The notes: a model not told the origin generated them from the sequence alone. A stretch of 64,000 nucleotides of DNA from Ramlibacter sp. (GCF_028291745.1 NZ_JAQGNQ010000056.1:62001-126000), one strand, 5' to 3'. Positions 35,018 through 44,053 are shown, counted from the first letter of the stretch. Numbers and translations are program-made.

Positions 35018-35377
35018 TCAGGCGACGAGCGGGAAGGGGTCGGCCTCGGCCTCCGCCTCGCGCAGCGCTTCATCGCGGGTGTAGAAGTGGCCGTCGCGGG
35101 CGAAGCCGGAAATCACGCTGCCCTTGACGGCGCATACGCGGCCGAGCGCGGTCCGCGCCAGCACCAGCGAAGGCGGCAGGCCGTCCAGCACGTGCACGGG
35201 CGCAGGGCGGCCATCCGCGAAAGCGGAAAGGAAGACCCGACCGGTTTCGCGGTCCTGGAAGGCCGGCCGGAAGCCGCAGCCGCGGTTGCCCGCACTGCAG
35301 CCGGCCGTGCCGAAATAGCGCGCCTTCTCGGTGGCCAGCGTGTCGGGGGTGAGGTTGGAATGTCCGAGGGTCTCCAT
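35018..35377 (-). CDS. Conserved hypothetical protein (119 residues)
   Basis: Not recognised as a named family. A soluble protein with no signal peptide; a Cys pair lies in AGCSAGNRGCGFRP and a beta-rich middle (GRVFLSAFADGRPAPVHVLDGLP). The C-terminal GFARDGHFYTRDEALREAEAEA ends in an acidic helix. AAGGAG lies 7 bases before the ATG. It leads two small lipoprotein genes. Confidence 0.72.
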   Translation of the reverse strand: METLGHSNLTPDTLATEKARYFGTAGCSAGNRGCGFRPAFQDRETGRVFLSAFADGRPAPVHVLDGLPPSLVLARTALGRVCAVKGSVISGFARDGHFYTRDEALREAEAEADPFPLVA

Positions 35378-35426
35378 GTCTGTCTCCTTACTGCTTGTGG
35401 GTACGTTCGCCGCGCCGGTGCACCTG

Positions 35427-36071
35427 TCACGGTGCCGGCTTGAGGGTCGAGAGGTAGGCCGCGACCTGCCTGATCTGCGTTTCGTTCAGCCGCGCGGCGA
35501 CGGCCGTCATCGTCGCGGGGTCCGGCGCCTTCGCCCGGGCCCGCGCCTGGAACTCGTGCAGGCGATCGACCGTGAATGCAGCAGGCTGCCCCTCGATCGC
35601 CGGGAAATGCGGGTTGGCGGCGCGGCTGTCCGCCCCGTGGCAGCTGAAGCAAGGGGGCGTCGGATCCGATACGGCGCCGACCCGCGCGAGCTCCTCTCCG
35701 GCCCGCACCAGATCCGCGGGTGGCGGCGCCGCCGGCGCCAGCGCAACGCCCTGCAGCCCGGCGAAGTAGGTGGCCAGTGCATGCATCGCGGCATCGTCCA
35801 GGCCAGCGGCAATGGGCTGCATGACCGGGTTGGAGCGCTTGCCCGTCTTGAACATGGCCAGCGCGTTTTCGAGGTACTGGGCGTTCTGCCCGGCCAGCCG
35901 GGGCACGCCGGCCGCACTGCCCTGGCCTTGCGTGCCGTGGCAAGCCACGCAGGTCGCCAGGCCGGCGGGTGCCGCCGGTGCCGCAGCCTGCGCCGGGAAC
36001 TGCGCGGCGATGCCAAGCACCGCTGCGAAACTGGCCGCACCCCACGCGCGGCACCGGGACCTTGTGAACAT
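35427..36071 (-). CDS. Diheme cytochrome c (c4-like), periplasmic
   Basis: 214 residues with signal peptide ending AQAAA. Two haem c motifs CVACH (about 41-45) and CFSCH (about 142-146) with the c4 pattern GxGSAAGVPRLAGQ...YLENALAMFKTGKR and ANPHFPAIEGQPAAFTVDRL. It shuttles electrons in the periplasm, and could serve the several dehydrogenases of this region. It lies 39 bases upstream of the porin-gene end on the same strand. Confidence 0.92.
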   Translation of the reverse strand: MFTRSRCRAWGAASFAAVLGIAAQFPAQAAAPAAPAGLATCVACHGTQGQGSAAGVPRLAGQNAQYLENALAMFKTGKRSNPVMQPIAAGLDDAAMHALATYFAGLQGVALAPAAPPPADLVRAGEELARVGAVSDPTPPCFSCHGADSRAANPHFPAIEGQPAAFTVDRLHEFQARARAKAPDPATMTAVAARLNETQIRQVAAYLSTLKPAP

Positions 36072-36110
36072 GAGCAGCTCTCCGAGTAAGTTGGTGATGG
36101 TGGCAAGCGC

Positions 36111-37241
36111 TCAGAAGCGGTGCCGGATACCCACCTCATAGCCGGTCGATCTCTGGCCGGTCAGAAACTGCCCGTTCACGAACATCGAAGGACCGGTGCC
36201 CTGGCCACCCACGGTGAACTGCGTGCCGGCGCTGTTGGAAATGCGCGCCGCGGTGGCGTACAGCGCCGTGCGCTTGGAGAGGTCGTACACGTAGCCGGCG
36301 GCAAACATCCGCGCGCTGCCGTCGCCCAGGCCGCTGACGCCCGTTGGCGCGCCGCTGATGGTGGCGCGGTTGTAGGACACCTTTACCGTGCCCGACCCGA
36401 ACGGCGCGGTTGCGCCGACCATCAGGTCCTTCAGCGCGGTGGGGCCGGGGGAATGCTCGTAGGAGTACCTCTGGTACATCCCCAGCAGCTTGACCACGCC
36501 GAAGTCGTAGGAAGCGCCGGCAGTGAGGTCCTTCAGTGAGCTGGCTCCGGGGCTGGTCAACTTCGTGACGCCGTAAGCGGCGGCAACGTTCCACAAGCCT
36601 GACTGGTAGCCGAGGCGGCCGGACGTGTACGTGCCCAGGCCGCTGGTTTGCTCGCCTGGCGCCACCATGACCTGGCCGTACACGCCGCCCAGGTTGGCCG
36701 GCAGGACGTAACCCACGGTGTTGCTCGATCGCTTGTACGTCGGGGCGTTGGATCCGAGCGGGGTGCTGTTCACCGCCCCGGGGAACGCCGCGAGCTGGTT
36801 GGCGACCTGGATGGGTGCGTTCAGGACCAGCATGTTCCCCTGCGAGCCGATACCGTTCTGGCCGAAGGGATCGAAGTCGATGCGCGTCCGGTAGTTCGGC
36901 ACGTAGTCGCGACCGAGCCGCAACTCACCCCAGGTGTCGTCGATCAGGCTGACCGTGGAGCGGCGGGCAAAATCCAGTCCCTTCAGGTTGCCGGTGTCCG
37001 GAAACAGTTCGCCTTCCAGCCAGAAGCCGGCGTGCAGCCCGCCGCCCAGGTCTTCGCTGCCGCGGAAGCCGAGCCGGCTCGACTCGTTGCCGCTGTCGCC
37101 CACGTAGTGCGACGTGCCGGCCGCGCCGTTCTTGTTGACGCCGACATTGACGTCGACGACACCGAACAGCGTCACCGAGGACTGGGCGCTGGCCGAAGCG
37201 GACGCGGCGGCGAGCAGGGCGAGGGCAGAGAGCTTTTTCAT
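36111..37241 (-). CDS. Burkholderiales-type general porin
   Basis: 376 residues with signal peptide MKKLSALALLAAASASASAQ and the porin start SSVTLFGVVDVNVGVNKNG. The SSRLGFRGSEDLGGGL and DFARRSTVSLIDDTWGELRLGRDY strands are typical of the 16-stranded trimeric porins of betaproteobacteria, and the protein ends in Phe (GIRHRF). Its ATG overlaps the stop of the aldo/keto reductase gene by four bases, an odd coupling between a cytosolic enzyme and an outer-membrane porin. Confidence 0.94.
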   Translation of the reverse strand: MKKLSALALLAAASASASAQSSVTLFGVVDVNVGVNKNGAAGTSHYVGDSGNESSRLGFRGSEDLGGGLHAGFWLEGELFPDTGNLKGLDFARRSTVSLIDDTWGELRLGRDYVPNYRTRIDFDPFGQNGIGSQGNMLVLNAPIQVANQLAAFPGAVNSTPLGSNAPTYKRSSNTVGYVLPANLGGVYGQVMVAPGEQTSGLGTYTSGRLGYQSGLWNVAAAYGVTKLTSPGASSLKDLTAGASYDFGVVKLLGMYQRYSYEHSPGPTALKDLMVGATAPFGSGTVKVSYNRATISGAPTGVSGLGDGSARMFAAGYVYDLSKRTALYATAARISNSAGTQFTVGGQGTGPSMFVNGQFLTGQRSTGYEVGIRHRF

Positions 37242-38242
37242 TGCTGTTCCAGGGTGAGGGGACGCGCCGGCGGCGCCATGAACTCGGGACCCACCGGGTC
37301 GGTGATGTGCTGCGCCAGCAGCGCGTCGATCTGCTCCAGGTCCGTGGCACGGAGCTTCCAGCCCAGGGCCGCGTCGATGCCCTGCAGCTGCTCGGGGCGG
37401 CGCGCGCCCCACAGTGCGATCGTCGGTCCCTGGTCGAGGATCCAGCGCACGGCCAGCGCCAGCACCGTCTTGCCGTGGCGTTCCCGCGCGAACCGGTCCA
37501 GTGCCTGGACCGCGGCCAGGTAGTGCCGCAAGCGCGGTTGCTGGAATTTGGGATCGAACTTGCGCAGGTCGTCGCCGCCGAAAGCGGTATCCGCATGCAT
37601 GCGGCCGGAGAGCAGGCCGCGGCACAAGGCACCGTAGGCCAGCACCGTCGCGCCGGTCGTGCGCGCATGAGGCAGCACGTTCTGCTCGATGCCGCGCTCG
37701 AACAGGTTGTACGGAGACTGCACGGTCGCCAGCGGGGCGAAGCGGCGGAACTTCTCCATTTCCGCCGGCGCGTAGTTGCTCACGCCGATGGCGAGGATCT
37801 TGCCTTGGCGGCGCAGCTTCTCCAGCTCCAGCGCCGTCTCCTCGTGCCGCACCAGGGGGTCGGGCCAGTGCACCTGGTACAAGTCGATGCGGTCCGTGCG
37901 CAGGCGGCGCAGCGAGTCCTCGATCTCGACCCGGATGCGGGCGGCCGTCGCATTGCGGCGCACCTTGCCGCCCGGCCACTCGAGCGCGACCTTGGTCGCG
38001 ATCACGGCCTGGTCACGGATCCCCAGGAGGGCCTTGCCGACGATTTCCTCCGAGTGGCCGAAGCCGTAGGCGGGGGCAGTATCGATCAGGTTGATGCCCG
38101 AATCCATCGCCTGGCGGATGGTCGCGACGGAGCTCGCGTCATCCGAGCCGCCCCACATCGATCCGCCGATCGCCCAGGTCCCCAAGCCGATCCGGGAAAC
38201 AGGAGCGGCTATGCCTTCGATCCGAATGGTCTCCATGCGCAT
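37238..38242 (-). CDS. Aldo/keto reductase
   Basis: 334 residues. The catalytic tetrad is visible: Asp and Tyr in IDTAPAYGFGHSE, Lys in IATKVALEW, and His in QVHWPDP. It is a cytoplasmic NADPH-dependent carbonyl reductase of the general-stress type. The ATG at 38242 or a second one at 38236 may be used. A shared 15-bp motif lies 69 bases upstream. The 3' end overlaps the porin start. Confidence 0.93.
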   Translation of the reverse strand: MRMETIRIEGIAAPVSRIGLGTWAIGGSMWGGSDDASSVATIRQAMDSGINLIDTAPAYGFGHSEEIVGKALLGIRDQAVIATKVALEWPGGKVRRNATAARIRVEIEDSLRRLRTDRIDLYQVHWPDPLVRHEETALELEKLRRQGKILAIGVSNYAPAEMEKFRRFAPLATVQSPYNLFERGIEQNVLPHARTTGATVLAYGALCRGLLSGRMHADTAFGGDDLRKFDPKFQQPRLRHYLAAVQALDRFARERHGKTVLALAVRWILDQGPTIALWGARRPEQLQGIDAALGWKLRATDLEQIDALLAQHITDPVGPEFMAPPARPLTLEQQ

Positions 38243-38310
38243 GGCTCACATCTCTTGAAGTTTGGGATGACCGATGCTCGCGGCCGGCGGCCACCGCATG
38301 GCTACGCCGA

Positions 38311-38325
38311 CGTTTCATCCGTGAC
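38311..38325 (-). promoter_or_regulatory. Shared 15-bp upstream motif, copy 3 (aldo/keto reductase)
   Basis: Reads GTCACGGATGAAACG on the minus strand, 69 bases upstream of the aldo/keto reductase start. A nearby CGTCACGTC lies within 25 bases upstream on the same strand. Together with copies 1 and 2 it defines GT(G/C)(A/T)CG(G/A)(A/T)TGAAACG. Confidence 0.45.
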
Positions 38326-38423
38326 ACCGCTCTGACAGACGTGACGCGGGCGGCGCCGCCGTGCAATGGGCACGCAATTGCGGCGGGCAAGGATGGGTGT
38401 CTCAACTACCGAGGAGCCTCATC

Positions 38424-39317
38424 GTGGAAATCGGATTCATCGGCCTGGGCGCAATGGGCGCACCCATCGCCAGCAACCTGCTCGCCTCCGGTCACCAGCT
38501 GCGCGTCTACAACCGGAGTCCGGAACGGACCGAGCCGCTGCGCGCGGCGGGCGCCACGGTGGTGGCGAGCCCGGCGGTGGCGGCGCACTCCGCCGAGGTC
38601 GTCTTCACCATGGTGGCCGACGACGCCGCCCTGCAATCGGTCACCTTCGGCGACATGGGCATCGTCGCCGGCGCGCAGCCGGGTGCGCTGCACATCTCCA
38701 TGAGCACCATCAGCGTGGACAGCGCCAGAAGGCTCGCGGCGCGGCACCGTGAGGCCGGCCTGGGGTTCGTGTCCGCGACGGTGTTCGGGCGGCCGGACTC
38801 CGCGGCGCAGCGCAAGCTGTTCGTGATGGCTGCGGGAGCCGAGGATCACCTGAAGCTCGCGCTGCCGCTGCTGCAACAGGTGGGGCAGTCCGTGGGGGTG
38901 GTCGGCTCCGACCCCTGGCAGGCGAACCTGGTGAAACTGATCGGCAACTTCATGCTGACCGCGCTGGTCGAGACCCTGGGCGAAGCCTGCGCGGTGGCCG
39001 GCAAGGCGGACATCGATCCCATGCGCCTGGTCGAACTCCTGACCACCACGGTCTTCAATGCACCGCCGTACCGGATCTACGGTCCCGCGATCGCGGCGCA
39101 GCGTTTCCAGCCGCCCGGCTTCGCCCTGCCGCTCGGCCAGAAAGACAACCGCCTGATGCTTGCGGCCGCCGAGGCCCTGGGCGTGCCGATGCCGGTGGCC
39201 AGCCTGGTCCACGACCGCTTCCTCGCGGTCCGCGCGCGCGGCTTCGGTGCCGCGCACGACCTGTCGGCACTCGCGTTCGAAGCATTGGCCAATGCGGGCG
39301 TGGCCAGACTGGTGTGA
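38424..39317 (+). CDS. Beta-hydroxyacid dehydrogenase family NAD(P) oxidoreductase (HIBADH-like)
   Basis: 297 residues. The Rossmann motif GFIGLGAMGAPIASNLL opens the protein, and the catalytic Lys lies in QANLVKLIGNFM (about 171). The usual substrate motif is changed (ISMSTISVDSARRL, SATVFGRPDSA), as in glyoxylate reductase/HIBADH relatives. It reduces or oxidises small beta-hydroxy acids. GTG start at 38424 follows GAGGAG. It diverges from the aldo/keto reductase. Confidence 0.92.
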   Translation: MEIGFIGLGAMGAPIASNLLASGHQLRVYNRSPERTEPLRAAGATVVASPAVAAHSAEVVFTMVADDAALQSVTFGDMGIVAGAQPGALHISMSTISVDSARRLAARHREAGLGFVSATVFGRPDSAAQRKLFVMAAGAEDHLKLALPLLQQVGQSVGVVGSDPWQANLVKLIGNFMLTALVETLGEACAVAGKADIDPMRLVELLTTTVFNAPPYRIYGPAIAAQRFQPPGFALPLGQKDNRLMLAAAEALGVPMPVASLVHDRFLAVRARGFGAAHDLSALAFEALANAGVARLV

Positions 39318-39372
39318 GTCCACGGGCCGCCGCACCGGAGTGCGGGACCAGGCCCGCGGGACCGTCTTTTCC
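39318..39372 (+). terminator. Rho-independent-like terminator after the hydroxyacid dehydrogenase
   Basis: GTCCACGGGCC pairs imperfectly with GGCCCGCGGGAC, and an inner GCGGG/CCCGC stem is also possible; TCTTTT follows. It sits between convergent genes directly after the stop of the upstream one. Confidence 0.45.
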
Positions 39373-39440
39373 CGTAGCGAAAGGTCTTGCCCGCTACCAC
39401 GATGCGGTCGCTCAGGCTTTCAGCTGCGTCGGGATGCAAG

Positions 39441-41996
39441 CTATTTCGCGAACAGCCTGGCGAGCGCCTTGGCGATGTCGCGCGAGACCAGCGGCTTGGG
39501 CAACAAGTCGTTCACGTTGGCCTGGCGCGCAAGCGCGGCCATGTTGGGGCCGACGTAACCGCTCATGAGGACGATCGGGATCTCGGGGCGGATCCGGCGG
39601 ATCTGCAGCGCCATCTGCGAGCCGGACAGGACCGGCATCGTTTCATCCGAGAGCACCGCGTCGAAGCCTTGCGGATCGGTGGCGAAGGCGGTCAGCGCCT
39701 CCACGCTGGAGGTGTAGCCCGCGGGCTCGTAGCCGAGCGCCGCGAGCATCTCTTCGCCCAGATGCACGAGCGGCACTTCGTCGTCCACCAGCAGGATGCG
39801 CTGCCCGTCGCCGCGCGGAATGCTCGCTTCGCCCAGGGCCACCGCAGCGACGCGCCCCGACCAGGGCAGCCAGACGGTGAACGAGGAGCCGACGCCGGGG
39901 ACGCTCGCGACATCGATGCCGCCGCCCAGGTCGGTGACGATGCCGTGCACCAGCGACAGCCCCAGGCCGGTGCCGACACCGACCCGCTTGGTGGTGAAGA
40001 ACGGATCGAAGATGCGCTCCATCGTCTCGGGCTCGATGCCCTGCCCCTCGTCACGCACCATCAGGCACACGTAGTCGCCCGCCGGCAGCTCGCCGGTGGT
40101 CAGCATCGCGGCCGAGTCCGCGCGCCGCAAGGCGAGCGTCACCTCCAGCGTGCCGCCGTCCTGCATCGCCTGCATCCCGTTCGTGCAGAGGTTCATCACG
40201 ACCTGGTGGATCTGCGTCGCGTCGCCGACCACGGCGGTGTCGCCCGCCTCCAGCGTGCGCTGGAGCGTGATGCCGCGCGGCAAGGAGGGCAGCAGCAACT
40301 CCAGTCCCTCGGAGACCACCGACTGCACATGGACCGGCACGCGCTCGCCGATGCCCGAGCGGCTGAAGGCGAGGATGCGCTCGACCAGCGCCTTGGCGCG
40401 CTGCCCTGCATTCATCACTCCGTCCAGGTAGCGCGCCAAGGCGCTGCCGGGCGCCGCGTCCGAGCGGGCCAGCTCGCCGTAGCCGAGGATCGAGCCCAGG
40501 ATGTTGTTGAAGTCGTGGGCGATCCCGCCGGCGAGCGTGCCGATGGCTTCCATCTTCTGCGCCTGGCGCAGCTGTGCTTCCAGCCGCTGGCGCTCCTGCT
40601 CGGAGTGCTTGCGCTCCTCGATGCTCTCGATCGAGCCGGCCATGCGCAGCGGTCGGCCCCGCGCGTCGCGGATCGCCACGCCACGCTGGCGATACCAGTT
40701 CCACTTCGGCTCGCGGGCGGCCGGCTCCGGTGCGCCGGGGCGGCGCACCGCGGCGCGCACCTCCACGTCGAAGTGGGGCCGCTGGCCGCGCAGGTGCGCG
40801 CACATTTCTTCGCGCAGCCGCGGCAGGTCCTCGGGATGCACCAGCAGCAATGCCTGCCATTCGCGCCGCTTGCGCAATGGCCGGCTGGGCAGCAGCCCGC
40901 AAAGCTGCTGGCCGCGTTCCGAGAAGAACAGCTCCCCGGTTGCCAGGTTCCAGTCCCACAAGCCCTCGTTCGAACCCGCCACGGCGAGCGCGTAGCGCTG
41001 GTCGGACTCGCGCAATTGCAGCCGTGCCGCATTCACCCGCGCCACGTGGCGCCGCACCATCAGCAGCAGCGCCAGGATCATGAGGGTCAGGATGACGGTA
41101 CGCAGGGCCACCCAGAAGACCTGCTCGTGCCACGATGCCAGCACCGTGCCGAGCTCGCGGGAGACCACCACCGTCATCGCGAAGCCGGACACCGGGCGCG
41201 CCACCGCGATGCGCGCGGGGCTTCCGGCCGGGTCGCGCAGCAGGGCCGGCGGGCTCTGCGTCACGTCGTCCCGCAGGGCGAGGTAGGCCGGCACCGGCCG
41301 GCCGACCGCGGCGTCGTTGGGCGGGAACATCGACACCAGGGCGCCGCCTTCGTGCAACAGCGCGACGGTGGTGCCGCTCTCCAGGTGGACCGCGGCATAG
41401 AAGTTGTCGAAATAGCTGGAATCCAGCAAGGCGCCCACCACGCCGTCGAAGCGCTGGGCCGGGCCTTCGAGCCGGCGCGCCAGCGGCAGGGCCCAGCGGC
41501 CGTTGGCCAGCCAGCGCACCGGCTCGCCGACGTAGAGGGCGTCGCGCGGTGCGCCCTGCAGACCCTGGACCAGCTCGCTTCCCCGCACGCTGCTGGGGGG
41601 CGACGGATACGCGGTCGAGCTGTTCAGGCGCTTGCCCTCGGCGTCGTGGACGAACACCGCGGCGACGTCGCTGAACTGATCCCGCTGCGCCGCCAGTTCG
41701 TCGTGCATGGCGCGCGTCTCGAGCGGCGGCAGGGTGCCATCGCGCTGCGCCTCCGCGATGGAGCGCAGCATGATGCCGACGGTCTGCAGCGAGCGCCGGG
41801 TGTGCTCGGCGAACACGCGCGCCAGCACGTCAATCTCGTTCGCCGCCCGCATTTCCGCTTCGTCCCGGCTGCGGTTGAGCTCGTACAGCGCGCTCGCGAC
41901 CAGGGCGCCGACGAACACCAGCGCGCCTACGAAGAGCATCAGGGTGAACCTGGGCTGCTGCATGCACCGCAGCGGCTGGAGTGGAAGATTTCGCAT
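39441..41996 (-). CDS. Hybrid sensor histidine kinase (extracellular sensor-PAS-HisKA-HATPase-REC)
   Basis: 851 residues. Two membrane helices (about 12-32 and 335-355) flank a periplasmic dCache-like sensor. A PAS domain follows (RYALAVAGSNEGLWDWNLATGEL), then the H-box GGIAHDFNNILGSILGYGELA (His about 492), the ATPase domain (NLCTNGMQAM, DEGQGI, GTGLGLSLVHGI) and a C-terminal receiver (ILLVDDEVP, Asp about 782 in LSDETMPVLSG). The HDFNN type commonly phosphorylates its own receiver, which lacks an output domain. ATG 41996 has AAGGG close upstream. No regulator gene is adjacent. Confidence 0.93.
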   Translation of the reverse strand: MRNLPLQPLRCMQQPRFTLMLFVGALVFVGALVASALYELNRSRDEAEMRAANEIDVLARVFAEHTRRSLQTVGIMLRSIAEAQRDGTLPPLETRAMHDELAAQRDQFSDVAAVFVHDAEGKRLNSSTAYPSPPSSVRGSELVQGLQGAPRDALYVGEPVRWLANGRWALPLARRLEGPAQRFDGVVGALLDSSYFDNFYAAVHLESGTTVALLHEGGALVSMFPPNDAAVGRPVPAYLALRDDVTQSPPALLRDPAGSPARIAVARPVSGFAMTVVVSRELGTVLASWHEQVFWVALRTVILTLMILALLLMVRRHVARVNAARLQLRESDQRYALAVAGSNEGLWDWNLATGELFFSERGQQLCGLLPSRPLRKRREWQALLLVHPEDLPRLREEMCAHLRGQRPHFDVEVRAAVRRPGAPEPAAREPKWNWYRQRGVAIRDARGRPLRMAGSIESIEERKHSEQERQRLEAQLRQAQKMEAIGTLAGGIAHDFNNILGSILGYGELARSDAAPGSALARYLDGVMNAGQRAKALVERILAFSRSGIGERVPVHVQSVVSEGLELLLPSLPRGITLQRTLEAGDTAVVGDATQIHQVVMNLCTNGMQAMQDGGTLEVTLALRRADSAAMLTTGELPAGDYVCLMVRDEGQGIEPETMERIFDPFFTTKRVGVGTGLGLSLVHGIVTDLGGGIDVASVPGVGSSFTVWLPWSGRVAAVALGEASIPRGDGQRILLVDDEVPLVHLGEEMLAALGYEPAGYTSSVEALTAFATDPQGFDAVLSDETMPVLSGSQMALQIRRIRPEIPIVLMSGYVGPNMAALARQANVNDLLPKPLVSRDIAKALARLFAK

Positions 41997-42187
41997 GAAC
42001 CCTTTGGCGGATTTCCGATCCTGCGCCACCTCTGTCACCGGCTCGACGCGCCGGAACGGGACTTCGCTACTGATGAAACAGTCGCCCCCCGAAGTTGCAG
42101 CGGTGACGCATGCACGTGGCCTTGCAACGATGCCGACACTCCGGGCCGCCACAGTGCACCGGCAGCTTCTTGCGCCGGAGATTCACC

Positions 42188-42685
42188 GTGATTCATTCAG
42201 CTTCGATGCCCGCTAGCGCGGGCAAGTACGCCGCAGCATTGGCTGCACTGGCGGTGGCAGCCTGCACCACGATCGGAGTAGGGACTGGGGAGCTGCGGCC
42301 GGGAAACACGCCGGTCGAGTTCAACTGGAGCAGTGATGACGGTGGCATGAGCGGCCTCATGAGCGCGCGACTCGGGACAGGCGCTTCGTTCAGCGGTACG
42401 TTCATGCAGATCACGCAGCAGGAACGCAGCATCCTCGCGACGGAGCAGTCGGACAGCTGGCCCGGCCAGTGGGACGCGCCCGGCGGGGAGGTGACGTCTC
42501 CGCCAGGCGGGCTGACCACGCTTTACTCAGGCAATGTCCAGGCGGATCTCACCAGCGCGGACGGTACGCGGATGCAATGCCATTTCGCCTTGAAGGCGCC
42601 GGCGTCGGGAATGAACGGCGGCGGCCAGGGAGAATGCCAGCTCGGCGAGAAAAGCACGATAGCCGCGGTGTTTCACGGTCGGTGA
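42188..42685 (+). CDS. Hypothetical lipoprotein
   Basis: 165 residues from GTG 42188, chosen because GGAGA lies 8 bases upstream; an ATG at 42206 is an alternative. Signal with lipobox AVAAC, then a beta-rich mature domain (FNWSSDDGGMSGLMSARLGTGASFSGTFMQ; LTTLYSGNVQADLTSADGTRMQCHF; GGGQGECQL). The alternating Gly pattern suggests an eight-stranded barrel-like fold. Family not recognised. It stands alone. Confidence 0.75.
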   Translation: MIHSASMPASAGKYAAALAALAVAACTTIGVGTGELRPGNTPVEFNWSSDDGGMSGLMSARLGTGASFSGTFMQITQQERSILATEQSDSWPGQWDAPGGEVTSPPGGLTTLYSGNVQADLTSADGTRMQCHFALKAPASGMNGGGQGECQLGEKSTIAAVFHGR

Positions 42686-42812
42686 AGCGGCCCGCCGCGA
42701 TACCTCCCTTTGCCATTCCGCTGGCGCTGTGCAAGCTCGTGCGCCAGGCCGCTTGGCGCGCCGGCTCTGGCGCGCCGTGATGCGCTGGCCGGACTCAGCG
42801 TCGCCGCAGGTC

Positions 42813-43184
42813 TCAGCGGCGGAGCTTGGCTCTGACCGAGGCAGTCATATGCTGCAACACGCTGTCGACCCCCTCGCCGGAGCGGCGTCCGGCCATGGTG
42901 ACGTCCTCGCTGTCGTGGGCGGACTTCTCCTGCTCCGCGACCTTCAGCAGGTCGGTGACGACCTGCAACTCCTTCACCGCGTCGTGCAGCTGGCCTTCGA
43001 TGTGGAGGTTCTGCACGAGGGCGGCTTCCACGCTTTCCTTGGTCACGATGGTGCCCACCACCGTGTCGGCCAGTGTCTCGTTGGTCGCGTGCAGGTCCTC
43101 CTCGGCCTGGCGAACGTCGTCCTTCACAGCCACGGTCTTCTCGTGGGCGACAGTAACGGGTTTGCCGGGGCGCAGCGGATGCAT
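42813..43184 (-). CDS. Hypothetical coiled-coil protein
   Basis: 123 residues, highly charged and predominantly helical, with heptad-like repeats from about 20 to 90 (DVRQAEEDLHATNETLADTVV; LHDAVKELQVVTDLLKVAEQE). No signal or membrane segment. Not recognised. It is followed upstream on the same strand by a 66-residue hypothetical gene 32 bases away. Confidence 0.65.
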   Translation of the reverse strand: MHPLRPGKPVTVAHEKTVAVKDDVRQAEEDLHATNETLADTVVGTIVTKESVEAALVQNLHIEGQLHDAVKELQVVTDLLKVAEQEKSAHDSEDVTMAGRRSGEGVDSVLQHMTASVRAKLRR

Positions 43185-43216
43185 GGTCGGATGATAGGGG
43201 TTGTGCGCCGGCGCGT

Positions 43217-43417
43217 CTATTTCACTGCGGCAAAGTTGATGGCAATCGCCTGCACCAGTGCCGCAACCAGACCGGGGTCGGGGTTTTGCCCCGCCGGCGT
43301 CGCATTGCGCGCAATGGCCTGCGCATACCTCAGCTGCTCAGCCGCCAGGGCTGCTGCCTTGTTCACGGCACGCCGGCCGCCGTCGTCCAGATCAGCCATC
43401 GACACTACTTCTTCCAT
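43217..43417 (-). CDS. Small hypothetical helical protein (66 residues)
   Basis: ATG at 43417 follows GAGGA by 7 bases. The product is mostly one long amphipathic Ala-rich helical hairpin (RRAVNKAAALAAEQLRYAQAIARN; GLVAALVQAIAINFAAVK). Not recognised. Likely cotranscribed with the coiled-coil gene downstream. Confidence 0.6.
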   Translation of the reverse strand: MEEVVSMADLDDGGRRAVNKAAALAAEQLRYAQAIARNATPAGQNPDPGLVAALVQAIAINFAAVK

Positions 43418-43552
43418 CGCACGTCCTCGTTCGCGCCCGTTCGAGACGCCTGTGCAGAGTATCCCAAAGCGGGCTGGGTTGTCGGCGATACATTCCTCAC
43501 TCCCCTGAAACGCCCGAGCCGTGCCGGCGCGGGCCGGAAAACGGAGCTCCCC

Positions 43553-44017
43553 ATGAACGACTGGACCACGCTGGCGCGCGCGCTGCGGCAACTGCACCAC
43601 GCGCTGTTGCAACGGGCACGCGCCGACTACACGCGCGAACACGGGTTGGCCGAGGAGGTGCCTCCCGGACAGCTGCTGATACTGCTGACCCAGGATCCCG
43701 CATTCGCGTGGCTGCGCAGCCTGTCCGAGCTGATGGCCGACATCGACGACTTGCAGGAGCAGCCCGCAGCCGTGCACGACCAGGACCTGCGCGCCGCCAT
43801 CCGGGCCGCGGTCGACAGCCTGCTCACCCCACCTGCGGACGGCGCACCCGCCACTCCATTCGGCCAGCGTTACCGGCAGCACCTGCACGATGAACCCGCG
43901 GTCACGATGGCGCATGCGGCCGTCAAGCAGGCATTGCAGGCCTGGCCGGCCAAAGCCGCGGGACCGGTGGCTGCACTGGCGGAGCATCGCCGCAGGATCG
44001 AGCGCAAACCCCGATGA
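43553..44017 (+). CDS. Hypothetical helical protein (154 residues)
   Basis: CGGAG lies 5 bases before the ATG. The N-terminal pattern TLARALRQLHHALLQRARADYTREHG and LLILLTQDPAFAWLRSLSELMADID recurs in many proteobacterial hypothetical proteins; the body is all-helical with no cysteines and no export signal. Function unknown. It is convergent to the pirin gene. Confidence 0.75.
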   Translation: MNDWTTLARALRQLHHALLQRARADYTREHGLAEEVPPGQLLILLTQDPAFAWLRSLSELMADIDDLQEQPAAVHDQDLRAAIRAAVDSLLTPPADGAPATPFGQRYRQHLHDEPAVTMAHAAVKQALQAWPAKAAGPVAALAEHRRRIERKPR

Positions 44018-44053
44018 AGCCCGCGGCGCGCCGCGCCGCAGGCCGTCACCGGA

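Noticed and set aside
39387..42191. Plus-strand frame of about 930 codons opposite the hybrid kinase
   Set aside because: Antisense shadow; His/Gln/Arg-rich product with no domain.
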